DNA of 64,000 bases from Cryobacterium psychrophilum (GTDB lineage: Bacteria > Actinomycetota > Actinomycetes > Actinomycetales > Microbacteriaceae), in assembly GCF_004365915.1 (NCBI RefSeq), contig NZ_SODI01000001.1, forward strand, positions 62,001-126,000, given 5' to 3'. Position numbers and translations under genes: made by a program. Under the pieces are notes generated by a model. The model saw only the letters and a program-made list of their open reading frames with translations, did no database searches and had not been told where the DNA came from. Shown here in pieces: positions 55,625-64,000 of this stretch. The stretch's first letter is position 1; each line of letters begins with the position of its first letter.

Positions 55625-57010
55625 ATGAGCACCAGTTCCAACACCCGAAACGGTGTGCAAGAATCCGGATTGAAAAAGGTCGTCGCGGCCTCCATGGCCG
55701 GCACGGTCGTCGAATGGTACGAGTTCTTTCTCTACGCCTCGGCGGCCACTCTGGTCTTCGGCACCCTGTTCTTTCCGAACGCGGGCAGCGAACTCGAAGG
55801 CATTATTGCGGCATTCGCAACCTACGCCGTCGGCTTCCTGGCACGCCCCATCGGCGGCATCGTCTTCGGACACTTCGGTGACAAGTTCGGTCGCAAACGC
55901 CTACTCCAGCTCAGCCTCGTGCTCGTCGGAGTGGCAACCTTCCTGATGGGCTGCCTGCCGACCTTCGACCAGATCGGCTACCTCGCACCGGTTCTCCTCG
56001 TGCTCCTGCGCTTCATCCAGGGCTTCGCCGTCGGCGGCGAATGGGGCGGCGCCGTATTGCTCGTCGCCGAGCACAGCCCCGCGAAGTCGCGCGGATTCTG
56101 GGCCAGCTGGCCGCAAGCCGCCGTGCCTGCCGGGAACCTGCTCGCCACGGCCGTGCTCTTCATACTCGCCTCCACCCTCTCCGACGCGGCCTTCCTCAGT
56201 TGGGGCTGGCGTGTCGCGTTCTGGCTCTCCGCCGTCATCGTGCTCGTCGGCTACTACATTCGCACCAAGGTCAGCGATGCCCCCATCTTTCTCAAGGCGC
56301 AAAAAGAGGTCGTCGCCGGCGAGAAGAACTTCGGCATCGTCGAGGTCTTCCGCCGTTACCCGCGCGGGGTGTTCACCGCGATGGGCCTGCGCTTCGCCGA
56401 GAACATTCTCTACTACCTCGTCGTCGTCTTCTCGATCACATACCTCAAGATCATCGTCGAGATGGACACCTCCCGTGTTCTGCTTCTCCTGCTCATCGCC
56501 CACGCCGTTCACTTCACTGTGATTCCGATCGTCGGTCACCTCTCCGACCGCGTCGGCCGTCGACCGCTGTACCTCACGGGTGCCGTCCTGGCTGGCACCT
56601 GGGGCTTCTTCGCCTTTCCGATGATGGACACCGCGAACGACATCATCATCATCATCGCCATCATGACGGGCCTGCTGTTCCACGCCCTCATGTATGCCGG
56701 CCAGCCAGCCATCATGGCTGAGATGTTCCCCACCCGCATGCGCTACTCAGGGGTCTCGCTCGGCTACCAGGTGACGTCGGTCATTGCGGGCTCCATTGCA
56801 CCGATCATCGCCGTGAGCCTGCTCTCCACCTTCGGTTCATCCGTGCCGGTGGCGATCTACCTCGCGGCGGCCTGCCTCCTGACGGCGATCGTGGTGATCA
56901 CGCTGAAGGAAACCCGCGGCCTCTCCCTGCATGACATCGATGCAGCGGATGCCGCCGAGACAGCTGATCGCGCCGCCGCCTCTGAGCTGGCGAGCACGAC
57001 GAGCCGCTGA
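55625..57010 (+). CDS. MHS-family MFS transporter (proton symporter)
   Basis: A 461-residue, 12-helix transporter of the metabolite:H+ symporter group (shikimate/proline/betaine/alpha-ketoglutarate-like). Signatures: AGTVVEWYEFFLYASAATLVFG at the N-terminus, GHFGDKFGRKRLL between TM2 and TM3 and LLRFIQGFAVGGEWGGAVLL. ATG 55625 is preceded by GAGGGG. The next genes are a LysR regulator and valine-pathway enzymes, so a branched-chain or propionate-type organic acid is a guess for the substrate. Confidence 0.88.
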   Translation: MSTSSNTRNGVQESGLKKVVAASMAGTVVEWYEFFLYASAATLVFGTLFFPNAGSELEGIIAAFATYAVGFLARPIGGIVFGHFGDKFGRKRLLQLSLVLVGVATFLMGCLPTFDQIGYLAPVLLVLLRFIQGFAVGGEWGGAVLLVAEHSPAKSRGFWASWPQAAVPAGNLLATAVLFILASTLSDAAFLSWGWRVAFWLSAVIVLVGYYIRTKVSDAPIFLKAQKEVVAGEKNFGIVEVFRRYPRGVFTAMGLRFAENILYYLVVVFSITYLKIIVEMDTSRVLLLLLIAHAVHFTVIPIVGHLSDRVGRRPLYLTGAVLAGTWGFFAFPMMDTANDIIIIIAIMTGLLFHALMYAGQPAIMAEMFPTRMRYSGVSLGYQVTSVIAGSIAPIIAVSLLSTFGSSVPVAIYLAAACLLTAIVVITLKETRGLSLHDIDAADAAETADRAAASELASTTSR

Positions 57011-57021
57011 CAGCTGGACCC

Positions 57022-57056
57022 GATGACGGCCCGATCACAGCGATCGGGCCGTCATC
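57022..57056. terminator. Terminator between MHS transporter and LysR gene
   Basis: A perfect 15-bp stem (57022-57036 with 57042-57056), 5-nt loop, followed by ACTTT, between converging genes. Confidence 0.9.
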
Positions 57057-57113
57057 ACTTTGCCGCCGCCCGCTTTTCTCGTGACCCACGGTTGACGCGT
57101 GCCGACAGCAGAC

Positions 57114-58016
57114 TCAGCCAATGAACGCCGCCGGTCGATTCGCGATCTCAAGGGTGATCGCGTCTATCGCGGCACGCACCACGGGGGAGCGCAGCGATTC
57201 GGACCGCACGACCGCCCAGATGGGCAGCTGGCGTTGAAAATCGTCGCGCAGCACCGGAACGAATTCCGGCCGGTCGTGCACGAGAAAGTTCGGCAGAAGT
57301 CCGATTCCGGCGCCCGCCTGAACCGCCTCCAGCTGCGCGAACAGGCTCGTTGACTGAAAGCTCGTGGCGGGCTCCGGCAGCTGCGACGACCGGTGGCCGA
57401 GGTCGGTCACGAGCAGAGCGCTTTCGACATACGACACGAAACTGTGGGACTGAATATCGTCGAGCGACGGGGGGACACCCCGGCGCAGCAGGTATTCATG
57501 GCTCGCGTAGAGCCGCAGGAAGTAGTTGGTGAGAAACATTGCCTGTGCGTTGTTGACGTCGTTGCGCCCGGCCACGATTTCAAGGTCAACGCCCGACCGG
57601 TTCTGGCTGACCTTGCGGGTGGCGCTAAACATTTCGATATTGATGCGCGGGTGGTCGCGCTGGAGTTTCACGAGTGCCGGTGTGACGATCTCGGCCCCGA
57701 ACCCGTCGATAGTGCTGATGCGCAGCAGCCCCGACAGCGGGTCGGTGTGGCTGATCGCCGTGGTGAGGGCGCCGAGCTGGTCTTCGATCGCTTCGGCGGC
57801 GTTGACGGCGTGTCGGCCCAGCTCGGTGAGTTCCCAGCCGTGCGGGCTGCGCTCGAGCGTGCGACCGCCCAACTCCTGGTCGAGCGAGAGGATGCGTCGC
57901 GAAATGGTCGTGTGGGTGGTGTCGAGCGCCTCGGCGACCGCGTTGAAGCGGCCCAGCCGGGCCACGGTGAGCAGCACGAGGAGGTCGTTGGGGCTCGGAA
58001 GCCGGTGTGAACTCAC
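57114..58016 (-). CDS. LysR-family transcriptional regulator
   Basis: A 300-residue LTTR with an N-terminal winged helix (LARLGRFNAVAEALDTTHTT ISRRI in two parts) and a two-lobe effector domain. Divergent from mmsB, with 116 bp between starts, so it probably regulates mmsBA, perhaps also the MHS gene. GTG 58016 has AAAGGA upstream; the frame extends to 58052 through a palindromic operator-like site. Effector unknown. Confidence 0.88.
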   Translation of the reverse strand: MSSHRLPSPNDLLVLLTVARLGRFNAVAEALDTTHTTISRRILSLDQELGGRTLERSPHGWELTELGRHAVNAAEAIEDQLGALTTAISHTDPLSGLLRISTIDGFGAEIVTPALVKLQRDHPRINIEMFSATRKVSQNRSGVDLEIVAGRNDVNNAQAMFLTNYFLRLYASHEYLLRRGVPPSLDDIQSHSFVSYVESALLVTDLGHRSSQLPEPATSFQSTSLFAQLEAVQAGAGIGLLPNFLVHDRPEFVPVLRDDFQRQLPIWAVVRSESLRSPVVRAAIDAITLEIANRPAAFIG

Positions 58017-58035
58017 GAATCGGTCCTTTCGCGTT

Positions 58036-58051
58036 TGTGCATCTATGCACA
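58036..58051. promoter_or_regulatory. 16-bp palindrome upstream of LysR, candidate operator
   Basis: TGTGCAT-CT-ATGCACA is a perfect palindrome (7 bp arms, 2-bp centre), 20 bp before the LysR start and 82 bp before mmsB. LysR proteins bind such sites to control themselves and the divergent gene. Confidence 0.55.
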
Positions 58052-58132
58052 TGCCCTCTGTAAAAAATTACCTTGATTGCACTCTATCCGGCTGCGAGGG
58101 TGGAGGCAGCACACAAGCAAAGGAGCTTCGTT

Positions 58133-59035
58133 ATGTCAGTAGTTGCATGGATCGGGTTGGGCAACATGGGCGGACCCATGTCAGCAAATATGGTGGCCGC
58201 CGGGCACGAGGTGCGAGGGTTCGATCTGAATCCGGATGCCCTCGCCACGGCCGTTCAGGCGGGCGTCACCGCCGCCGGGAGCATCGCGGATGCCGTCATC
58301 GGTGCCGACGTCGTTTTCACCATGCTCCCCAAGGGCGACCACGCCCGGGCGGTCTACTTCGGCGAGGACGGAGTGCTGGCCAACACCGACACGACGACCC
58401 TGCTGGTGGATTCGTCGACGATCGACATCGACACCGCCCAGGCCCTGCACGATGCAGCTGCCGAGGCCGGCTTTCGGTTCGTCGACGCGCCTGTCTCCGG
58501 TGGCATGAGCGGCGCCACGGCAGGAAGGCTCACCTTCATGATCGGCGGGGAGGCCGGCGCGGTCGCCGATGCCACGACGTTCATCGAGCCGATGGCGGCC
58601 AACATCATCCCGACCGGCGGTGCGACGACCGGCCAGGCCGCGAAGATCTGCAACAACCTCATGCTGTTCATCAATCTCGCCGCGGCGGCCGAGGGCGCTG
58701 TACTGGCCGAGCGGCTGGGACTGGACAAGCAGGTGTTCTGGAATATCGCATCCGTTTCGTCGGGCGACAGCTGGGCGCTGCGCACCTGGTATCCCGTCAA
58801 GGATGTCGTCGAGACGGCCGCGGCCAACCGGGACTTCGCTCCGACCTTCACGACCACCCTCGCGAGCAAGGACATCGGCCTGGCCATCGCCGCGGCCCGG
58901 GCGACCAACACCCCGCTCGAAATCGGCGAGCACGTGGCCGAGCTGTTCCAGCGCCTGATCGACGAGGGCGAGGGCGGCAAGGACTGCTCCATGATCGTCA
59001 AACTCGTTGACGGCACCCTGCAGCCCCAGGCCTGA
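58133..59035 (+). CDS. mmsB: 3-hydroxyisobutyrate dehydrogenase
   Basis: A 300-residue NAD-dependent beta-hydroxyacid dehydrogenase of valine catabolism, oxidising 3-hydroxyisobutyrate to methylmalonate semialdehyde. Motifs: VAWIGLGNMGGPMSANMVAA, substrate DAPVSGGMSGATAGRL and the catalytic Lys in GQAAKICNNL. ATG 58133 follows AAAGGAG. 30 bp before mmsA, in one operon. Confidence 0.93.
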   Translation: MSVVAWIGLGNMGGPMSANMVAAGHEVRGFDLNPDALATAVQAGVTAAGSIADAVIGADVVFTMLPKGDHARAVYFGEDGVLANTDTTTLLVDSSTIDIDTAQALHDAAAEAGFRFVDAPVSGGMSGATAGRLTFMIGGEAGAVADATTFIEPMAANIIPTGGATTGQAAKICNNLMLFINLAAAAEGAVLAERLGLDKQVFWNIASVSSGDSWALRTWYPVKDVVETAAANRDFAPTFTTTLASKDIGLAIAAARATNTPLEIGEHVAELFQRLIDEGEGGKDCSMIVKLVDGTLQPQA

Positions 59036-59065
59036 CCCCTGTCACTCATCAGAAAGAGCACTCCC

Positions 59066-60550
59066 ATGCAAACAGTTCCCCACTACATCAACGGCCAGCG
59101 CGTCGAGTCGGCCGAACGGTTCGGCCCCGTGTTCAATCCCGCCACCGGTGTGCAGGAGAAGCAGGTCGTGCTGGCCTCCCGTACGGTCGTGATCGACGCC
59201 ATCGAATCCGCCACGGGCGCCCTGCCCGAGTGGCGCGCAAGCAGTCTGGCCAAGCGCACGGCAATCTTTTTCAAGGTGCGAGAACTGCTCGCGGAGCGTA
59301 CGAATGAACTCGCGGCCATTCTCACGAGCGAGCACGGCAAAGTGCTCTCCGACGCGGCCGGCGAGATCACCAGGGGCCTCGAGAACATCGAATTCGCCAC
59401 CGGCCTGGCCCAGATGCTGAAGGGTGACTTCTCGCAGCAGGTCTCCCACGGAATCGACGTGCACTCCGTGCGCCAGAGCGTTGGCGTCGTCGCCTGCGTC
59501 ACCCCGTTCAATTTTCCAGCCATGGTGCCGCTGTGGATGATCGGCAGCGCCATCGCCTGCGGGAACACGGTCCTCCTCAAGCCGAGCGAGAAGGACCCGT
59601 CGTCGGCCATCTTCATCGCCGAAATCTTTACCGAAGCCGGTCTGCCCGCCGGAGTGCTCAATGTGGTGCAGGGCGACAAGGAGGCCGTCGACGAACTGCT
59701 CGACAATCCAGACGTCAAGGCGATCAGCTTCGTTGGCTCCACTCCGATCGCGAAGTCCATCTACAACCGCGCGGCCGCGAACGGTAAGCGCGTGCAGGCG
59801 CTGGGCGGGGCCAAGAACCACATGGTGGTGCTGCCGGATGCCGACCTCGATATGGCAGCCGATGCCGCGATCAACGCGGCGTACGGCTCCGCCGGGGAGC
59901 GCTGCATGGCCGTGAGCGTACTCGTGGCCGTCGGCGGCATCGCCGACGACCTCGTCTCCGCGATCGAAAAGCGCATGAAAACGCTCATCGTCGGCCCGGG
60001 AACCGATCCGGCCTCGCAGATGGGCCCGCTCATCACCGGCGAGCACCGCGACCGAGTCGCGTCCTACCTGACCGGCGCGGAAGCTGCGGGTGCCACCATG
60101 GTCGTCGACGGCCGCGAGCAGAACTTCGACAGCGACGGCTTCTTTCTCGGAGTGAGCCTGATTGACCACGTCACGCCCGGCATGAAGGTCTACGACGACG
60201 AAATCTTTGGCCCCGTGCTCTCTGTCGTGCGTGTGGATACCTTCGACGAGGCCGTGAAGCTCGTCAACGATCATGAGTTCGGCAACGGTGTGGCGCTGTT
60301 CACGCGCGACGGCGGGGCGGCCCGGCAGTTCGAGTTCGAGATTGAGGTCGGCATGGTCGGTATCAACGTGCCTATTCCGGTGCCGGTCGGGTCGTTCTCT
60401 TTCGGCGGCTGGAAGAACTCGCTCTTCGGTGACGCGCATATGTACGGACCCGACAGCATCCGCTTCTACACCCGCGGCAAGGTCGTCACCACTCGCTGGC
60501 CCGACCCGGCCTCCTCCGAGATCGATCTCGGCTTTCCGCAGATGGCCTAG
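59066..60550 (+). CDS. mmsA: CoA-acylating methylmalonate-semialdehyde dehydrogenase
   Basis: A 494-residue aldehyde dehydrogenase converting methylmalonate semialdehyde to propionyl-CoA and CO2. Catalytic Cys in YGSAGERCMAVSV, nucleotide site FVGSTPIAKSIY, and the family marker GAKNHMVVLPDAD. It takes the product of MmsB. The upstream valine steps are not in the window. A hairpin follows the stop. Confidence 0.95.
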   Translation: MQTVPHYINGQRVESAERFGPVFNPATGVQEKQVVLASRTVVIDAIESATGALPEWRASSLAKRTAIFFKVRELLAERTNELAAILTSEHGKVLSDAAGEITRGLENIEFATGLAQMLKGDFSQQVSHGIDVHSVRQSVGVVACVTPFNFPAMVPLWMIGSAIACGNTVLLKPSEKDPSSAIFIAEIFTEAGLPAGVLNVVQGDKEAVDELLDNPDVKAISFVGSTPIAKSIYNRAAANGKRVQALGGAKNHMVVLPDADLDMAADAAINAAYGSAGERCMAVSVLVAVGGIADDLVSAIEKRMKTLIVGPGTDPASQMGPLITGEHRDRVASYLTGAEAAGATMVVDGREQNFDSDGFFLGVSLIDHVTPGMKVYDDEIFGPVLSVVRVDTFDEAVKLVNDHEFGNGVALFTRDGGAARQFEFEIEVGMVGINVPIPVPVGSFSFGGWKNSLFGDAHMYGPDSIRFYTRGKVVTTRWPDPASSEIDLGFPQMA

Positions 60551-60561
60551 GCCACGACGAC

Positions 60562-60587
60562 GCGGGTCCTCGATTGTCGGGGCCCGC
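60562..60587. terminator. Terminator between mmsA and rlmA-like gene
   Basis: GCGGGTCC (60562-60569) pairs with GGGCCCGC (60580-60587) with one T-G pair, followed by TTT. Lies between converging genes. Confidence 0.65.
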
Positions 60588-60689
60588 TTTCGCCGTTAAG
60601 CCAGCAAATGTGGGTCTCGGGGTGCCGCCCTCCTCGTCTACCGCCCGCCCCCTATTCGCTTCGCGAAACACTACAGGAGGCCGGAAGCA

Positions 60690-61520
60690 TCAAGAAGGGT
60701 GACGACGGAAGCTGAACAGATCGAAGGCGGCCGTCACGGCACGCGCTGGGCCCGTTGCCGGTACGGGCGTGAGGGGGTCCAAGTGATGAGCCGAGGGCCC
60801 CATGTCAATCAACGCCGCGACGTCTGTTGGGGAGAGGCTGAGCTCCAGGGAGATGGACCGCTGCGACTCGAGGTCGAAATGATTGGCGAGTGCTGTCGTC
60901 AGGTGGGTTGCCTTGTCGGGCTGAATCTTCAGGGCGAGTCCGTCTGCACGGAGCTCCTGAAGGTGAGTGCTGTGCGGCGCCACGACGAGCAGGAGTCCCC
61001 GGTCGGCGAGAACCCGGTGGAATTCCGCCGCATTCCGCGGGGCGAACACATTGAGGATCACCTGCGCTGCGCCGTCGCGGATCGGCAGGGGCGACCAGAC
61101 ATCGGCGACCAGGCCATCGATGCGTTCATCGGCCCGTACCGTGCGCGCCACGGCAACGGGGGAGAGATCCAGGCCCAGGGCTCGCGCCGTCGACATTCCG
61201 GCGAGAGCGGCTCGTAGGTAGTATCCGGTGCCGCAACCGACGTCGAGGACGCGGAGCGGGTGCTCCGCCGCAATCGTCTCGGCAATGGCATGCCGGAGGG
61301 GTTCATACCAACCGCCAGCCTGGAATCGATCCCGAGCATCCAACATGACGGCGCTATCGCCGATGAACTTGCGGGGACCGGGCAGCATCGTGGCGTACCC
61401 GCGTTTGTTCACATCGAAGGAATGACCGGTGGCGCAGGCGAGCGTGAGGGGATCGTGCGGCTCAAGGAGCAGAAAACAGTTCGGGCACCGAAGCCACTCC
61501 GATAACGTCTGGAGTGACAT
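60690..61520 (-). CDS. rlmA: 23S rRNA guanine-N1 methyltransferase (RlmA type)
   Basis: A 276-residue protein with an N-terminal zinc finger (CPNC...CATGH) and a Rossmann SAM-binding domain (VLDVGCGTGYYL). RlmA methylates G745/G748 in 23S rRNA hairpin 35; the RlmA(II) branch occurs in Gram-positives and contributes to tylosin resistance in producers. Base specificity is not readable. ATG 61520 (MSLQTLSEWLRC) is 25 bp after the qcrB stop and lacks a clear ribosome site. Confidence 0.85.
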   Translation of the reverse strand: MSLQTLSEWLRCPNCFLLLEPHDPLTLACATGHSFDVNKRGYATMLPGPRKFIGDSAVMLDARDRFQAGGWYEPLRHAIAETIAAEHPLRVLDVGCGTGYYLRAALAGMSTARALGLDLSPVAVARTVRADERIDGLVADVWSPLPIRDGAAQVILNVFAPRNAAEFHRVLADRGLLLVVAPHSTHLQELRADGLALKIQPDKATHLTTALANHFDLESQRSISLELSLSPTDVAALIDMGPSAHHLDPLTPVPATGPARAVTAAFDLFSFRRHPS

Positions 61521-61545
61521 CGATGCCCGATCTATTGTGGTGACT

Positions 61546-63180
61546 CTACTTCTCGGTGATCTCTGACTGGTGCTCGCCATGAGCGTGGTGGAGTTCCCTC
61601 TGGTGGACCGGAGTGATCCGGTCTTCGAAGAACCAGCGGGACAGACCGGCGCGGAGCTTCTCTGCGGCCGTGATCTTGCCACGTGCGTTCGGCCGGGTCA
61701 TGAGCGGCTTGAAGTCGTTGTAGCTGACCAGCTTCCAGCGCTCGTACTCGTCCACGGGCTGGTGAACTTCCACGTACTCGCCACCGGGCAGCCGCACGAT
61801 ACGGCCGGACTCGTACCCGTGGAGCACGATCTCGCGGTCCTTCTTCATGAGGGCGAGGCAAACTCGCTTCGTGATGAAGTACGCCAGGACCGGCCCGAGG
61901 ATCGTGATGGCCTGGAGCGCGTGGATGACCCCCTCCATGGTGAGGTGGAAGTGCGTCGCAATGATATCCGATGACGCCGCAGCCCACAGCCCGGCGTAGA
62001 ACGTGACACCGGCAGCACCGATTGCGGTGCGGGTCGGGGCGTTCCGCGGACGATCGAGCACGTGGTGCTCGCGCTTGTCCCCGGTGATCCAGGCCTCAAT
62101 GAATGGGTACACCATCACGAGGACGATGAAGATTCCGATCACAATCAGTGGAACCAGGATGTTGAAGGAGTACGTGTGGTTCAGGAACACGAACTCCCAC
62201 CCCGGTGGAATCAAGCGAAGAGCGCCGTCGGCAAAACCGATATACCAGTCGGGCTGGGTTCCGGCGGAAACCGGAGATGGGTCGTACGGGCCGTAATTCC
62301 AGATCGGGTTGATCGTGAACAGTGATGCGATCAGCATGACGACACCGAAGACGATGAAGAAGAATCCACCGGCCTTGGCGGCATAGACGGGAAGTACCGG
62401 GTACCCAACGACGTTCTGGTTGGTGTGACCGGCCGACGGGTACTGCGTGTGCTTGTGCACGACAACGAACAGCAGGTGCATTGCGATCAGCGCAACGATG
62501 ATGGCCGGCAGCAGCAGAATGTGCAGCGAGTACAGCCGTCCGACGATGTCGACGCCCGGGAATTCTCCGCCGAAAAGCAGGAAGGAGATCCAGGTTCCGG
62601 CGACCGGAATTCCCTTGATGATTCCATCGATGATTCGCAGGCCGTTTCCGGAGAGCAGGTCGTCGGGGAGGGAATAGCCGGTGAAGCCCTCAGCCATCGC
62701 GAGGATGAAGAGAATGAAACCGATGATCCAGTTCAGCTCGCGGGGCTTACGGAAGGCGCCCGTGAAGTAGATGCGGAGCATGTGCAGGCCAATGGCGGCC
62801 ACGAAAAGCAGCGCCGCCCAGTGGTGAACCTGGCGCATGAGCAATCCACCGCGGATGTCAAAGGAAATATCGAGCGAGGACGCCATGGCGGCCGACATCT
62901 CGATTCCCTTGAGCGGAGCGTAGGAACCGTCGTAGAACACGGGAGCCATCGACGCTTGGAAGAAGAAGGTCAGGAAGGATCCGGTGAGCAGGATGATGAC
63001 GAAACTGTACAGCGCCACCTCGCCCAGCAGGAAGGACCAGTGATCCGGAAAGATCTTGCGCCCAAGCTCTTTGACGGCACCGGAAATGCTGGTGCGCTCG
63101 TCGAGGTAGTTCGCGGCGGATGAAGTGAATCCGCCGGATTTTTTTACCTCGGCGGGTTTACGGGTGTCTAACGAAGTCAT
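61546..63180 (-). CDS. qcrB: Cytochrome bc1 complex cytochrome b subunit
   Basis: A 544-residue membrane subunit with haem b ligand helices (LLMRQVHHWAALLFVAAIGLHMLRI; LPAIIVALIAMHLLFVVVHK) and the Qo region PDWYIGF. It has the long actinobacterial C-terminal cytoplasmic domain ending near HHAHGEH. Forms the quinol oxidase part of the bcc-aa3 supercomplex with QcrA, QcrC and the Cta subunits. Overlaps qcrA by 4 bp. Confidence 0.96.
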   Translation of the reverse strand: MTSLDTRKPAEVKKSGGFTSSAANYLDERTSISGAVKELGRKIFPDHWSFLLGEVALYSFVIILLTGSFLTFFFQASMAPVFYDGSYAPLKGIEMSAAMASSLDISFDIRGGLLMRQVHHWAALLFVAAIGLHMLRIYFTGAFRKPRELNWIIGFILFILAMAEGFTGYSLPDDLLSGNGLRIIDGIIKGIPVAGTWISFLLFGGEFPGVDIVGRLYSLHILLLPAIIVALIAMHLLFVVVHKHTQYPSAGHTNQNVVGYPVLPVYAAKAGGFFFIVFGVVMLIASLFTINPIWNYGPYDPSPVSAGTQPDWYIGFADGALRLIPPGWEFVFLNHTYSFNILVPLIVIGIFIVLVMVYPFIEAWITGDKREHHVLDRPRNAPTRTAIGAAGVTFYAGLWAAASSDIIATHFHLTMEGVIHALQAITILGPVLAYFITKRVCLALMKKDREIVLHGYESGRIVRLPGGEYVEVHQPVDEYERWKLVSYNDFKPLMTRPNARGKITAAEKLRAGLSRWFFEDRITPVHQRELHHAHGEHQSEITEK

Positions 63181-64000
63181 TTACGCTCCCAGAAGCTCGG
63201 ACCGACCGGTTCAGTGAAATCGCTCTGCGCGATGAGATAACCTTCTGCGTCTACCGTGATCGGCAGCTGCGGGAGCGGCCGCGCGGCCGGTCCGAAAATT
63301 ACCTCGCAGTGATTCGTGACGTCGAATTGTGATTGGTGACACGGGCACAGAAGGTGGTGGGTTTGCTGCTCATACAACGCAACAGGGCAACCAACATGAG
63401 TACATATCTTAGAATACGCGACGATGCCCTGGTAGGACCAGTCCTTGCGCTCAGGAGTCTCGACGAGTTGTTCCGGCTTGAGGCGCATGAGGAGAACCGC
63501 TGCCTTTGCCTTCTCTTCCAGGCGACCGTGGCCCATTTCGGCCAGGCCTTCCGGAATCACGTGGAAGGAGGAACCGAGCGTGAGGTCGGATGCCTTGATC
63601 GGCGTTCCCGAGGGGTCAAGAGCCAAACGCGTGCCCGTTTTCCACAGCGTCTCCCGCAGCAGCTCCACCGGGTCCTGGTCCTGCGGGCCGAGGCCACGGA
63701 AGAGCACAACTGCGGGGAGCGGGAACGCAATGAGGGCACCGATCAGGCTGTTGCGAATGAGAGTGCGGCGACCGAAGCCGGACTCTTCATTGGCCTGCTG
63801 GAAGATCTCCACGGCACGGGCCCGAACCTCGTCGGTACCACGGACGGGATGACGTTCGTCGACCCCTTCGTGGTCGGACATGAGGGCCTTGCCCCAGTGC
63901 ACAGCGCCGATGCCGATTGCGAACAGCGCGAGGGAAAGTCCCAGGCCGATGAAGAGGTTGTTCAACCGAACCGAGCCCGGATCTTCCGCCGTGATGGGGA
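63177..64000 (-). CDS. qcrA: Rieske iron-sulfur subunit of bc1 complex, C-terminal part (5' end outside window)
   Basis: The frame is open to the window edge on the minus strand, so the N-terminus is missing. Visible are membrane segments (LFIGLGLSLALFAIGIGAV; LIGALIAFPLPAVVLF) and the Rieske ligands CTHVGCPVALY and CPCHQSQFD. Actinobacterial QcrA has three helices and about 350 residues; about 274 are present. A TTG at 63965 is not the real start. Transfers electrons from quinol to the dihaem cytochrome QcrC. Confidence 0.95.
   Translation of the reverse strand, partial: PITAEDPGSVRLNNLFIGLGLSLALFAIGIGAVHWGKALMSDHEGVDERHPVRGTDEVRARAVEIFQQANEESGFGRRTLIRNSLIGALIAFPLPAVVLFRGLGPQDQDPVELLRETLWKTGTRLALDPSGTPIKASDLTLGSSFHVIPEGLAEMGHGRLEEKAKAAVLLMRLKPEQLVETPERKDWSYQGIVAYSKICTHVGCPVALYEQQTHHLLCPCHQSQFDVTNHCEVIFGPAARPLPQLPITVDAEGYLIAQSDFTEPVGPSFWERK

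Overview
The window is a high-GC, gene-dense stretch of a Gram-positive actinobacterial chromosome. I infer the family Microbacteriaceae (Cryobacterium/Salinibacterium-like). The grounds are a discrete type II fatty-acid operon (fabD-fabH-acpP-fabF) under a FasR-type regulator, a homodimeric pyruvate dehydrogenase E1, a glnA2-glnE/glnA1 block with a GlnR-type box, polyphosphate glucokinase, an HrdB-like primary sigma factor followed by murT-gatD, and actinobacterial cta/qcr respiratory genes. Almost all of it is core genome. The accessory parts are about 8.9-13.2 kb and, less clearly, 55.4-60.6 kb.

Layout. 0-8.1 kb: end of an ankyrin-repeat gene, then on the minus strand aceE, fasR, fabD, fabH, acpP, fabF. 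8.3-8.9 kb: ahpE peroxiredoxin and tRNA-Val(UAC). 8.9-13.2 kb: a segment bounded by a 30-bp perfect direct repeat of the tRNA-Val 3' end, carrying an FHA-like two-gene unit, a complete IS1182-family insertion and a gene-poor stretch with a pentanucleotide repeat. 13.2-15.2 kb: two adjacent GAF-ANTAR regulators and a small unknown protein. 15.3-17.3 kb: Nif3-like protein, coiled-coil zinc-ribbon protein and the RNase P RNA gene. 17.4-21.7 kb: serine hydrolase, ppgK, map, a small SPOR-like protein and panB. 21.7-28.3 kb: glutamine synthetases GlnA2 and GlnA1 with the adenylyltransferase GlnE, then an RDD protein. 28.3-37.2 kb: DUF4191 protein, lipA, lipB, a membrane-anchored pseudokinase, the lipoylated E2, lpd and pepA. 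37.3-43.5 kb: PAC2 protein, MFS transporter, rpoD, murT, gatD and a small zinc-motif protein. 43.6-51.6 kb: second type II topoisomerase (parE/parC-like, convergent), a phosphodiesterase/phosphatase, a DUF3043 protein and an M20 peptidase. 51.7-55.4 kb: erpA and ctaC-ctaD-ctaF. 55.6-60.6 kb: MHS-type transporter, LysR regulator and mmsB-mmsA. 60.7-64 kb: rlmA-like methyltransferase, qcrB and the truncated qcrA.

How the genes work together. AceE, E2 and Lpd, with LipA/LipB to lipoylate the E2, make up a complete pyruvate dehydrogenase. Its acetyl-CoA feeds the FasR/fab operon that lies directly downstream of aceE. GlnA1 sits under a four-half-site GlnR-like box and is the likely target of GlnE. 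Cta and Qcr proteins form the terminal respiratory chain.

The most interesting observation is the murT-gatD pair beside rpoD. GatD has Gly94 where the family has its catalytic Cys, and MurT contains no cysteine at all and so lacks the usual zinc ribbon. The pair cannot amidate lipid II from glutamine in the known way. If the organism has the B-type peptidoglycan typical of Microbacteriaceae, in which the alpha-carboxyl of D-Glu carries the cross-link, a repurposed MurT/GatD could be the missing enzyme that activates that carboxyl.
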